Assembly (NCBI GenBank): GCA_016713445.1
Contig: JADJPB010000001.1
Coordinates: 1-64,000 of the forward strand
From: Bacteroidota bacterium
GTDB lineage: Bacteria > Bacteroidota > Bacteroidia > AKYH767-A > OLB10
Direction of reading: 5' to 3'
Length of the DNA: 64,000 nucleotides
Shown one piece after another: positions 30,600-40,818 of the stretch; positions within the stretch are counted from its first letter, which is position 1; each line of letters begins with the position of its first letter. Below the pieces are notes generated by a model. The model ran no database searches, was not told the DNA's origin, and worked only from the letters and a program-made list of their open reading frames with translations. Both the position numbers and the translations under genes were made by a program.

Positions 30600-31346
30600 A
30601 TGCGTGTAAAAATTTCATTCTTGCGTGACCAAATGTCGGCAAACACAATTCCTTTGCATCATCAAACTTTAATTGCAGAGAGCCTTTATCAACAAATTGA
30701 ATCATTTGGAGGTGATCGTAATCTTTTCAATTTTTCGAGTTTGAAAGGTACTTCTAAAATCCAAAACGGATTTATGCGTTTCTTGAGTTCTAAAGTAACG
30801 TTAGTTTTATCTGCCAGAGACGGACAACAATTAGAGCAATTAGTTTCAAAAATTTTCGAAATGCCTTATTTGGCAGTTGGAAAAATGAACTTGATGCCGA
30901 GAAGTCACGAGATGATCACAGATCCTGAATTCAATACGAAGATGCGTTACTTATGCATCAGTCCTATGATTTTAGTGGATCCAGCTAAAGATCCAGAGAA
31001 AAGTCAAATCACGATTGATCCAACTTCACAAGAGTTCTCTGATATTCTTTACGAGCAAACATTAGATCGTATGGAGCGTGCTGGATTCTCTGAAAGTGAT
31101 CTTAATAATTTCGCTGAGTTCGATGCTTAACCTGATCATGAATATGTTCAGAAGTTGAATGAAATTGGTAAGAAATTCGCTCGTTATTATCGTGCTGTAG
31201 ATGGAAGTACCATGATGGGTTACTTATTACCTTTCACTTTACATGCGCATCCAGATGTACAAAAGTTCATATGGGAATCAGGAGTAGGTGCTTTGAGTGA
31301 GCAAGGATACGGAATGGTAGACTTGGTGAAAATCGCTACTAACTAA
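30600..31346 (+). CDS. Stand-alone Cas6-like RAMP endoribonuclease homologue, interrupted by an in-frame TAA
   Basis: About 248 residues. The order of features matches Cas6: N-terminal IPLHHQTLIAESLYQQI with His20/His21, where Cas6 enzymes often carry the active-site histidine; LSSKVTLVLSA as the first ferredoxin-fold edge; YLCISPMILVDP, matching the Cas6 lSPi.v strand; SDILYEQTLDRM; MMGYLLPFTLHAHPDVQKF; and a C-terminal Gly-rich loop SGVGALSEQGYGMV. A TAA at 31128-31130 interrupts it between EFDA and PDHEYVQKL. Phase is unchanged on either side, so this is not an indel. No CRISPR array or other cas gene occurs in the window. A strong hairpin terminator follows. Family assignment is by pattern recognition; the role is unknown. 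Confidence 0.62.
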
Positions 31347-31365
31347 AATTGAAAATAAAATTTTG

Positions 31366-31396
31366 AAAAGGCTCTCAGATATTGGGAGCCTTTTTT
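31366..31396 (+). terminator. Rho-independent terminator after the Cas6-like gene
   Basis: Stem GGCTCTC / GGGAGCC with loop AGATATT, preceded by As and followed by six Ts, 20 bp after the stop. Confidence 0.85.
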
Positions 31397-31495
31397 AGTG
31401 TATAATTATTCGAATATTTGTCTGTTAACATGGCTAATATGCAATACCTTTAGTATTTTCGTGATCTACCTCCCTCGAAAAGCGATTCTATAGTG

Positions 31496-33440
31496 ATGAA
31501 GTCAAAGTCATGGATTTATATTTTGATTATTGCAGTTTTATTACTGGTGGCATCTGTGCTTTTGTTGCGTCAACCCATTTTGGATTTTGTTGTAAATAAA
31601 GCAAAGGAGAAGTTTAAAGATAAGTTTGATGTGGAGCTCAAGATTCGAGATGCTGGATTTGCAAGTATTAGGGATGTTTATTTTACCGATGTTTCATTAG
31701 TGCCTGCAAATGGTGATACACTATTAAAGGTAAAAAGTGTATATGCTAGAATTAATTTAGCGAAGTTACTCCGACTTAAAGTTGGCTTTAGAGAGCTCGT
31801 GATTGATACTTCACACCTAAGTTTAGTGAAGCGAGAATCTTCCGATAATTTTTCTTTTTTAAGCAACGAGAAAAAACTCCTGATACTGATTCGATTCAAC
31901 AGGAAAACACAGCCGATTATAGGGATCGATTCATGAGTGTATTGGAAAAAATCAATGATGTGTTTAATGAGAAAATCACGTTTCGTCAGTTTAAAGTAAG
32001 CTATCAGCGAGGAAACATGAATGAGTATGTTAATATTCCTGAATTGTTTTTTGATGGATCCATCTTTCAGTCGAGTGTGATTACGGCGTCGAAGGAAGGT
32101 GTGAATTTGTGGATTGTAAATGGAACTTCCGATGCTGCTAATAGCGCCTACGACTTCCATGTGAAGCGCACACGTGGTGAAAGTTTTGCCTTGCCATTTG
32201 TGGATTTGGTAGATGGATTTAAATTGTGTTTTGATTCGGCGAATGTGAAATTGAAAGCAACAGAAGTAAATGGCCGACTCGATGTAACTGGAAATTTTAG
32301 TATGCATTCGCTCTTAGTAAGTCATTGGAGAATCTCTCCAAAGGATGTTCACTTTCCTAAAATGGAATTTGCAATGAAGGCTTTTGTGGATAAGGATAGC
32401 ATTGGACTTGCTCCCGGAACACTATTCACATTGAACGAACTTCCTATTTCCATTTCAACATCCTATGCTCGGAAACCCATTCGAAAGTTTGCTATTCAAT
32501 CTTCTTTTGAAACCAAGGATGCACAACAAGTTTTTGACGCCATGCCTGGAGGCATGTTTTATACGTTTGATGGATTTAAAGCGAAAGGGGAGTTGAAGTA
32601 TGATTTGAATTGTGTGATTCCCCTCGATGAACCATCTCAAATTGTTTTTAATTCTTCATTGAAAAAAGATGAATTTCAAATTATAAGTTACGGTACTGAA
32701 AATTTTAGTAAAATAGTTTCTCCATTTTCATTTCTAGCGATGGATGGAGACCGTGCTTTACGTAGTTTCTCTGTAGGGCCTGAGAATCCTTATTTCACGC
32801 CCATAAATTATATTTCACCTTACTTAATTAATTCAGTCCTTACCGCAGAAGATCCTAGTTTTATGAATCATGGTGGATTTGTGATGGAATCATTTAAAGA
32901 ATCCATTGCAACCAATATTCGAGAGAAAAGATTTGCACGAGGGGTTCAACCATCAGTATGCAGTTGGTGAAAAATGTTTTCTTGAGTCGCAACAAGTCGG
33001 TGAGTCGGAAATTGGAGGAAGTAATGATTGTGTGGTTAATAGAACAACAACGACTGATTTCTAAGGAAAGAGTGTTGGAAGTTTATCTAAATATTATGGA
33101 GGGGGGCCCAATTGTCTACGGAATAGGAGAAGCCTCTCGTTTTTATTTTGATAAGTCTCCCGATGAATTATCATTGCCGGAAAGTATTTTCTTAGCGAGT
33201 CTAATTCCAAGTCCTAAGTTGTATCGCTATCGCTTCGATCCACAAGGAAATTTAAAGCCCTATGTTGCCAATTTTATGAAGTTGGTGAGTAATCGCCTCG
33301 TAATAAGAGAAAAGATTGCACAGATCGAAGCAGATAGTCTTAAAGTGAATATCCAATTGACGGGTCCTGCAATGAATATATTTGTAGCTCCCGATTCCAC
33401 CGTGTTGGATTCTATTCCCAAGTTGCCAATTATTAATTAA
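31496..33440 (+). CDS. AsmA-like domain fused to GT51 peptidoglycan glycosyltransferase (two frameshifts)
   Basis: About 648 residues after correction. An N-terminal TM anchor (about 6-26) leads into an AsmA/TamB-like beta region (FDVELKIRDAGFASIRDVYF, ELVIDTSHLSLVKRE) that extends to about residue 430. The C-terminus is a complete GT51 domain: motif 1 TAEDPSFMNHGGF (catalytic Glu, about residue 452), motif 2 GGSTISMQLVKNVFLS, motif 3 RKLEEVM and motif 4 KERVLEVYLNIMEGG (second Glu). There is no transpeptidase domain. It should polymerise glycan strands from lipid II in the periplasm. Frameshifts are near 31873 (one A missing) and 32941 (one G missing, inside GGSTI). I start at the ATG at 31496 rather than the GTG three bases before. 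A GT51 domain behind an AsmA-like bridge is unlike classical PBPs or MtgA. Confidence 0.8.
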
Positions 33441-33467
33441 TTCTGTTAAAATTTTATATCCATGTCA

Positions 33468-33495
33468 GTTGCGACGCATTTCAATGCGTCGCAAC
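33468..33495. repeat. Perfect palindrome, 13-bp arms, 2-nt loop
   Basis: GTTGCGACGCATT, two bases, then its exact reverse complement. It shares a GTTGnGAC start with the palindrome at 11114-11147. No T-run follows. Confidence 0.75.
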
Positions 33496-33515
33496 CATGA
33501 TACACCCCGCTATCC

Positions 33516-33569
33516 TAGCCCGTCTTGGCAAAAGCTGAAAATATTTTCAGTTTTTGCCAAGACGGGCTA
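33516..33569. repeat. 54-bp near-perfect palindrome
   Basis: Two 27-base halves pair with a single mismatch; the outer arm is TAGCCCGTCTTGGCAAAA. It ends in CTAAAAAATTA, so it could terminate transcription, but an arm this long is unusual. It lies 20 bp after the previous palindrome, the same paired layout seen at 11094-11211. Confidence 0.8.
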
Positions 33570-33679
33570 AAAAATTAATTTGTGTAGGGTAATTAATAAG
33601 ATAATGCGGAATTCAACAACCGTTTTGGATTCCTTTTTATATTAGAATTGAAAAACTCACCCATTAATAATTATTTCCC

Positions 33680-33687
33680 TAAATTTG
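33680..33687 (+). promoter_or_regulatory. Putative -7 promoter element for the cytochrome-like gene
   Basis: TAAATTTG matches TAnnTTTG and ends only 4 bp before the ATG at 33692, so the mRNA would be leaderless or nearly so. Confidence 0.5.
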
Positions 33688-33691
33688 AATC

Positions 33692-34135
33692 ATGAAAAAA
33701 TTTATTCTTTGTATTGGAATAGTTGCCTTAGTAGTTGGCCTCAACGCCTGTAAATCAGAAAAGGAAAAAGAAGAAGCTTGTGCTCCCACCTCTTTAAACC
33801 CGAACGGCGATAGTGAATTGGCCTTGTTAATGCGCGATATGGCAAAGCTAAGTGAAGCCAACGCCATCGCACTACGTGAAGGAAAGGAATTAGCTCCGTA
33901 CAAAGGAGAATTTACTCCAATGAAAAAAGCAGAGCGCACCATGAAAGATCTTGACGAAACTTTTTTTCAGGGAATGTCGGATATTTATTTAGCGAACATG
34001 CAAAAATTATACGAAGCAAAACCAGAGGATCGAATCAGTTTACACAATAATGTAGTAGAATCTTGCCAAGCTTGTCACAATCAAATTTGTCCAGGACCTT
34101 TGAAGCGAATTGATAAGATGTTGGTAAAGCTTTAG
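33692..34135 (+). CDS. Small c-type cytochrome-like lipoprotein
   Basis: 147 residues. The lipoprotein signal MKKFILCIGIVALVVGLNAC has its lipidated cysteine at residue 20. A single haem c motif CQACH occupies residues 125-129 near the C-terminus, in ESCQACHNQICPGPLKRID. The helical middle (LMRDMAKLSEANAIALREG) plus a C-terminal CxxCH resembles the cytochrome c prime four-helix layout. It probably carries one haem in the periplasm, anchored to a membrane. The electron partner is unknown, and no respiratory genes are adjacent. Intact. Confidence 0.75.
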   Translation: MKKFILCIGIVALVVGLNACKSEKEKEEACAPTSLNPNGDSELALLMRDMAKLSEANAIALREGKELAPYKGEFTPMKKAERTMKDLDETFFQGMSDIYLANMQKLYEAKPEDRISLHNNVVESCQACHNQICPGPLKRIDKMLVKL

Positions 34136-34142
34136 TATATCT

Positions 34143-34310
34143 CTAATGCCATTTATAAATATTAAATTGATCAAATAGTCAAAATTATTTTTCTGCTAAT
34201 AATATATTTTCATTCTCACTGAATTATATATTACACATATGAAAAAGCTCATCCTCATCTGTATTAAAAATACTCGATTTTTTTAAGTAAAATTTTAGTC
34301 CTAATTAACT
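34143..34310. other. AT-rich spacer after the cytochrome-like gene
   Basis: No gene or hairpin of note; an open frame beginning near 34239 is only 15 codons long. Confidence 0.3.
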
Positions 34311-34311
34311 T

Positions 34312-34510
34312 GTTACTTTCTTTTACGTGAAAAGAAAGTAACCAAAGAAAGCACGCCACGCAACACCAACCCATTTTTGCAGTTTCTGCTTTCTACTTTC
34401 TTTTGCAACCACTGAACAATCTTTTGTGCTATTCCTTTTCTTCATCGGTACAGCAAAAATCGGTTCGCACTGTTGCGTGGACAACCTCCGCACCGTTCCG
34501 AACGAAATTG
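34312..34510. repeat. Structured intergenic repeat with two inverted pairs
   Basis: A 13-bp stem GTTACTTTCTTTT / AAAAGAAAGTAAC lies at 34312-34342. A separate 10-bp pair CCACGCAACA (34356-34365) / TGTTGCGTGG (34471-34480) encloses about 105 bp. Similar gttactttctttt hairpins recur between genes in Bacteroidota genomes (from general knowledge). There is no open frame. It may be a MITE or a structured RNA. Confidence 0.55.
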
Positions 34511-34613
34511 TTTTTCACTAATATTTATTGCTCGAAAAATAGTCCTTTATACAACTATTAATTGAACTACATACTATATATAATAGGTATAAAAACCACG
34601 GATGCTTCGTTTT

Positions 34614-34635
34614 ACCTCGTATGCGAGGTTTTTTT
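34614..34635 (+). terminator. Rho-independent terminator
   Basis: Stem ACCTCG / CGAGGT with loop TATG and seven Ts. It lies 480 bp after the cytochrome-like gene, so it may end a non-coding transcript or read-through from the repeat region. Confidence 0.7.
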
Positions 34636-34662
34636 AGATACCCTTTTATTTTTCATCATAGT

Positions 34663-35205
34663 TTAAGGCTCGAAATCCAGGCTGATAGAATTCATGCAAA
34701 ATCTTTTTCCAGTAGGAGGTGGACCATCGTCAAAAATATGTCCGAGGTGGGAATCACATCTTCCACATAAAACTTCGGTGCGAATCATACCATAAGTTTT
34801 GTCTGTTTTGTAAATAACTGAAGTAGGACGCACACTTTCATAAAAGCTAGGCCAACCACATCCCGAAGCGAATTTTGAATCCGATTTAAAGAGATGATTA
34901 CCACAGGCAGCGCAATAGTAATTTCCGATGCCTTCATAGTCCCAGTACTTGCCCGTAAAAGCTCGCTCTGTGTTGGCATGGCGTGCAATTTCATACACAT
35001 CTTCTGGTAATATTTTTTTCCAAACTTCATCCGCTAAAACAAGCTTAGTGGTATCAGTTCGGGAATAATAAGGATGGTGTCCGGGTGTTGGATTCATAAT
35101 TGTAGCTTGTTGTGTTTGGGGTGCCGTAACCGCTTTTTCAGATTGACCAGCACATTGCGTAAAACTAATAGCAATTACCGTAAGTGGGAGGAGAAATGTT
35201 TTCAT
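34663..35205 (-). CDS. msrB: Peptide-methionine (R)-S-oxide reductase, lipoprotein form
   Basis: Repairs methionine-R-sulfoxide in exported proteins. 180 residues with a lipoprotein-type leader (lipobox FTQC, Cys18), so it is anchored outside the cytoplasm. Zinc cysteines are Cys98 and Cys101 (CAAC) and Cys147 and Cys150 (CGRC). The catalytic Cys170 is in RFCMNS, and GCGWPSF provides the usual substrate loop. There is no MsrA fusion or neighbour. Length beyond the leader is normal for MsrB. Intact. Confidence 0.95.
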   Translation of the reverse strand: MKTFLLPLTVIAISFTQCAGQSEKAVTAPQTQQATIMNPTPGHHPYYSRTDTTKLVLADEVWKKILPEDVYEIARHANTERAFTGKYWDYEGIGNYYCAACGNHLFKSDSKFASGCGWPSFYESVRPTSVIYKTDKTYGMIRTEVLCGRCDSHLGHIFDDGPPPTGKRFCMNSISLDFEP

Positions 35206-35384
35206 TTAATGTATTAACGTGCGAAAAGGCATTTTGGTTTTGTGGATGGTTTAATTAATTTAAAATTCATTTATTAAAATTTTATGTTTTGGTTGTTGCT
35301 ACTTAAAATTGGTATTGACTATCAAGTCGTTTCATTTATTCAAATTTCATGGTGCATTTCCAATGAGTTCCTAATTCAATAATC

Positions 35385-38357
35385 TTACAACTTCACCAAC
35401 TTTATCACTTCCTCCAAATTACCCGTTTTCACTTTTAGTACATACATACCGTTAGGTTGGTTTTTAAGATTTAATTGTTGAGTATTTTCAGTTGCTATTG
35501 ATTCTTTCATTATTAATCTTCCTTGCATATCGTACACTTCAAGGAGTCCAACACTGGAAATTCCTTTTTCAAAAGTGATTTGGTAAATACCTTCTGATGG
35601 GTTGGGGGAGATGGAGAAGAAGTAGTTTGCTGAATAATCCTCAATAGCAGTACAAGTATTTACGATAATGGTTCCTGTTGCAAAGACATTAGGTCCACAA
35701 CCTGCTAATGTAATAGTGTAATTGTAGAGTCCGATAGAAGTGGCAGTGCCATCAATATAAAGTGCGTCACCAGACAAATTGGCAAAAACTCCAGCTGGAA
35801 GACCAAGTACATTACTGATCCATGGAACGCCATCTGTTTTATGTTTAATAGTTGGAATTTGGGTGTTCACGCATAGAGTAGGAGACAGAGAGGCTGTGAA
35901 TACACCAATGATGGGATTTACCGTAATTATTCCAGTCTTTACCTTTGCTTCTCCACAATCTAATGTAGTATTAATTGAATAATTGAAAGTTCCGCTCACT
36001 GTTGGAATTCCACTTATTATTAAATTATTAGGTGTCCAAGTGCCAAAAACACCGGCTGGAAGACCAGTAAAAACTACATTGGTAATAGAGGCAGTTCCGA
36101 CAACGGAGTAGTTGACAGTTATCATTGGCGCGTTAATGCAAATGAGTTGATTGGTGGTATTAGATGAAGAAGATAATTTTAAACCAGACAAGCACATCTT
36201 ACTATTAAAAATATCGAAGTTAGTATTCGTATTATTAGGTTGATAAGAACCTAAAGTAGTGGGGAAATCGATAGAATTCGTCGATCCTGAAAAGTGAACA
36301 ATATCTGAGGATTCAACGAGAATTGTATTACCAAAATCAGTATTTGATCCACCAAGATATGAAGAGTAACTTAATACAGAGCCTGACGAACTTAATTTAA
36401 AGATAAATGCATCTTGAAAACCTCCTCCAAAAGTAGTTTGATAAGCGCCTGGAGTAATGTCAAAATCATTTGAACTCGTTGTACCGACAATATAGGCAGC
36501 TAAAGAATCATCCAACTTAATTGAGTTGCCACTTTCAGACCCTCCTCCGCCTAATAAAGTAGAATAGATTAATCCTGTTCCACTCGGATTTATTTTAGTG
36601 ACAAAAACATCAGCAAAACCATCTTGAACAAATTGAAGAGCATTCGCTGTTAATGGGAAATCTGGTGAGTTCGTATTACCAGTTACATAAATATTGTGTA
36701 AAGTGTCTACTGCTAGAGAGAATCCAGTTTCAGAAAAAAGTCCGCCCAAATAGGTAGAAAAATAAGGGAAGAACCTAATAATATTTTCGAAACAAATGCA
36801 TCCCGATATCCACTTCCACCAAGTAAAGCTTGAAATACACCGGGAGTAATATCAAAATCAGATGATTTAGTTTCACCTGTAATGTAAACCATTCCATTAT
36901 TTTCAATTGCGATTGAATAGGCAATATCATTGTCACTTCCTCCTAAATAAGTAGAGTTTACAATAGAAGTACCCGTTGAATTTATTTGGCTTATAAAGAC
37001 ATCTGATAAGCCTCCGTTTAGTGAGTTGAACAGCTCCAGGTGTTATGTATAAATCAGTGGATGTAGTAAATCCTGTAATAAATGAGTTCCCTAATGTATC
37101 TATTGCAATTGAATAGCCATATTCAGAACCACTACCCCCAAATAGCTGGAAAAATTAATGCGTTTCCTGTAGCATTTAGTTTTGTAATAAAGGCATCATA
37201 GACTCCGGCATTTGTAGTTTGAAAAGTTCCTGGAGTAGTAGTATAATTACTTGAGTTGGTATTACCCGTAATATAGGAGTTTCCTAAATTATCGATAGCG
37301 ATTGAATTACTTATATCCTTTGTACTTCCCCCTATGTAAGTGGAAAAATTAAGTTTGAACCCGTAGAATTCAATTTTGAAACAAATACATCGTCGTCCCC
37401 AATGCAATAGTTTGAAATGCACCCAACGTGGTATCAAAATCTACAGATTTAGTTGATCCAGTTAAGTAAACATTATTTAAACTGTCTAACACGCTTGACT
37501 TTAATTCATCTCCAATAATTCCACCCAAGTAAGTTGAATAAATTAGTGGATCAATAATCAAAGTTTCGTTCTTATTGTATGAACCCAAAGCAAATGAAAA
37601 ACTATTATCGCTTTCAATAAACTTTGCAGTTACATGATCTTTACTGTGTTCTTGGTAGCAATACAATTCAACATTTTTAACTTCGCCAAAACAAGTTGTA
37701 AATACTAATTCTCCATGTTCGTTCAAATAATTTTTCTCACTTCCTTCTAAATTAAATTTTATTTTATTTGGGTTCTGCACCAGGGTGAACTATATAATCG
37801 TACCGTAATGAACCTTTGTCGAAGTAATAACGCATGTCAATTCCATCATAAACTTGCTTTACTACTGCTTCTTTGTAGAGCCCTACATAACTTGCATGCT
37901 TGCTCGGATCATTTCCAATTAAATAATTGTAATAGCCACTTTGCTTTTGTTTTCCTTGTGTTTTTACCTCTGTATTATTACCAATAAGAGAATATGCTAC
38001 TCTTTGTCCCCATCTTTTATAATCCTTTTGTTCGAATTTGTCAGGAATGAGTTCTATAGAATGGTCAAGTAAATCAGTTTCTTCTTTATTATTATCCACT
38101 GAGCCTGTCGAAGAAGTAATTTCCTCCGTTTTATAAAACTCATACAACATTCCGTTTCGAGTGATCCAAGTGTTTAGTCCGCCAAGCTGTGCCAAGAAAA
38201 GTACTTCACTGGGCCATTGTCCTTTGTTCTCAATGAAAAAATGTTTGTCCGATTTAGAAAGTGTTTGTTGAGCATCTAAATTGATTCCTGTACCTTGAGC
38301 ATTAAACGTACTAAAACTAAATAATATTAAATATATTACATGTAGATGTTTTTTCAT
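35385..38357 (-). CDS. SBBP-repeat T9SS type A surface protein, broken by about six frameshifts
   Basis: Secreted beta-propeller-like protein of about 990 residues. Signal peptide MKKHLHVIYLILFSFSTFNA starts at 38357. A conserved N-terminal domain (FFIENKGQWPSEVLFLAQ, then DGIDMRYYF) precedes at least six SBBP-type repeats of the form FSTYLGGS...SIAID..GN.YITG.T.S.DF..TPG.FQ. Two Ig-like repeats follow (about 35650-36130). The C-terminus (ISPNPSEGIYQITF, VYDMQGRLI, GMYVLKVKTG) is a type A sorting domain. Frames change near 37770, 37401, 37360, 37146, 37020 and 36765. The 36750-37130 stretch is only readable by switching frames. Error density is higher than elsewhere, so a real pseudogene or misassembly of repeats is possible. 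Confidence 0.75.
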
Positions 38358-38866
38358 ATTGGATTTTTTAAAGTCTATTTTAAAATTATTTTTCATTGAA
38401 CAGGTCAATCAAATTTATAGAAAGGAATCTTTGAATCCTGAATTGATTGAAAATAAAGTCGTACTTGTCTCCAAATTTTGTTGAGCGATCGTGGATTTAA
38501 AGTTCTGAGGAATTAATATTGAGGCTTTTGCTTGTTAAAGACCAACAAAGTTCTTTTTCATAAATAATTAAATTTCAATTGAATATATACATATCAATTT
38601 TAACATCTTACCATTCCAAATTTTGGAATCAGGATTTTATTAACTATTTTGCAGGAAAGACGCGAAATACCATCAACCCCAAAAATGATTAATACTTGAT
38701 CTTTAGTCCCTTCAAGTGAAGTCATTTACTTTTTCACGAGTCAAATGTTGATAAAGGAGGCCCAATTGATGGATTTTATCAACCCCCTTGAAATAACTTT
38801 GAAATCGACGGTTGAATTTTCCGAATTTTGCACCCGTATTTGTAAAAGACAATAGAGAACTAAGAA
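38358..38866. other. Divergent intergenic region, SBBP gene / parE
   Basis: About 510 bp without a credible gene. It contains TTCCAAATTTTGGAA, a 15-bp palindrome near 38614-38628, and a GTTGATAAA...TTTATCAAC inverted repeat near 38747-38785. A weak promoter candidate for parE is TTTG at 38798-38801 with GAATTTTG at 38823-38830 (21-bp gap). Confidence 0.4.
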
Positions 38867-40776
38867 ATGGCGAAGAAGCAAGCAACATTAGATCACAACT
38901 ACACAGAGGATAGTATTCAATCACTCGATTGGAAGGAACATATTCGGCTGCGTCCCGGTATGTATATCGGAAAGCTCGGAGATGGATCGAACAAGGACGA
39001 TGGAATTTATGTCCTGATCAAGGAAGTTATTGATAATTGTATCGATGAACACGTGATGGGATATGGAAAGACGATCGAGATCGAAGTGCGCGATGGAAAG
39101 GTAAGAGTGCGCGATTATGGTCGCGGAATTCCTCTAGGAAAGGTAGTAGAATGTGTGAGTAAAATTAATACCGGAGGTAAATACGATAGTCAGGCGTTTC
39201 AAAAATCGGTTGGATTAAATGGTGTCGGAACAAAAGCAGTAAATGCTCTTTCCGATTATTTCCGAGTGCAAAGTGTGCGTAATGGAAAAACTACCTGGGC
39301 CGAATTTAGTAGAGGTGTTTTAGCGAAAGAGAAAAATAATTTATCGACGGATTTGTCAGATGGTACAGAAATAATTTTCCAACCTGACGGAGAAATCTTT
39401 TTGGATTATGAATTCCGCTTGGATTTCATAGAGCCGATGATCAGAAACTATACCTACTTGAACGTAGGCTTGAAGATGATCGTGAATGGAGTAGAGTACA
39501 TGAGCGAGAATGGATTGCTGGATTTGTTGAAAGCGAATATCAGTGATGAAGCACTGTATAATGTGATACACATTAAAAGCGATGATATTGAAGTAGCGTT
39601 TACTCATACCACATCTTACGGAGAAGATTATTACAGTTTCGTAAATGGTCAACACACAACACAAGGTGGAACACATCTTGCCGCTTTCCGTGAAGCCATT
39701 GTTAAAACCGCACGCGACTTTTATGGAAAAGATTTTGATCCGAGTGATGTGCGAACTTCTATCACAGCAGCAATTAGTATTCGTATCCAGGAGCCCGTAT
39801 TTGAATCGCAAACCAAAACAAAATTAGGTTCTCAAAATACCTATCCAAACGGTCCTTCTTTGCGTAACTGGATCAATGAATTTGTTTCGAAGCATCTCGA
39901 TAATTTTTTACATAAGAACCCAGAAACTGCTGAAGCGTGGAAGAAAAAAATCTTGCAGAGTGAAAGAGAACGTAAAGAGATTGCCGGAATTAAGAAGTTG
40001 GCGAACGAACGTGCGAAGAAAGCAAATCTGCATAATAAGAAATTACGCGATTGTCGTGTGCATCTTCCGGATTTAAAAAATCCACAACGTCTGGATTCAA
40101 CCTTGTTTATTACTGAGGGTGATTCTGCATCCGGATCTATCACCATCGCGCGTGATGTAAATACACAAGCCGTCTTTAGTTTGAAAGGGAAGCCACTAAA
40201 TTGTTTTGGCTTGACCAAGAAAATCGTTTATGAAAACGAAGAATTTAATCTCGTGCAAAATGCATTGGACATTGAAGATTCCATCGAGAATTTGCGTTAT
40301 AACAGAATCGTAATCGCTACCGATGCCGACGTGGATGGAATGCATATTCGATTGTTGCTGTTGACGTTCTTTTTGCAATTCTTCCCCGATTTGGTAAAGA
40401 ATGGTCACGTATATATTTTGCAAACGCCTTTGTTCCGTGTGAGAAATAAAAGGAAACGATTTATTGTTACTCGGATTTAGAAAGGCAAATTGCTATTCAA
40501 AAATTAGGCGCGAAGCCTGAGATTACCCGATTTAAGGGACTCGGTGAAATCTCGCCCGATGAGTTTAAAGCTTTCATTGGAAGAAAAATGCGTTTGGATC
40601 CTGTAACATTAGCAGGTGAAACTGCCTTACATGGTTTATTGGATTATTACATGGGAAAAAATACACAAGAGCGTCAAGATTTCATCATCAATAATTTGAA
40701 AGTTGAATTGGAATTGGAACCACAAGATGAAACTGAATCCCTTGTGGAAATTCAACCTTCAGCAATTGCTGTTTAA
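38867..40776 (+). CDS. parE: DNA topoisomerase IV subunit B (one frameshift)
   Basis: ATPase subunit of type IIA topoisomerase, about 636 residues. GHKL motifs: EVIDNCIDEHVMG, RDYGRGIPLGK and VGLNGVGTKAVNALS; K-loop region YPNGPSLRNW; Toprim: ITEGDSASGSI and IATDADVDGMHIR. The frame fails near 40448 where one A is lost; restoring it reads VRNKKETIYCYSDLERQIAI and runs through GLGEISPDEF to the TAA at 40776. It is followed 42 bp later by parC. That pairing, and the C-terminus lacking the gyrase-type insert, favour ParE over GyrB. Confidence 0.93.
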
Positions 40777-40818
40777 TTTTTTGAGATCGATTAATAAATA
40801 ATTAGAGAAAGAAATTTA

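Noticed and set aside
31128..31130. TAA recoded as a sense codon in this organism
   Set aside because: TAA terminates many intact genes in the window (for example mutL and the E1 gene), so global reassignment is excluded.
38867..40776. GyrB instead of ParE
   Set aside because: Direct pairing with parC, and the ParE-like C-terminus without a gyrase insert, argue for topoisomerase IV.
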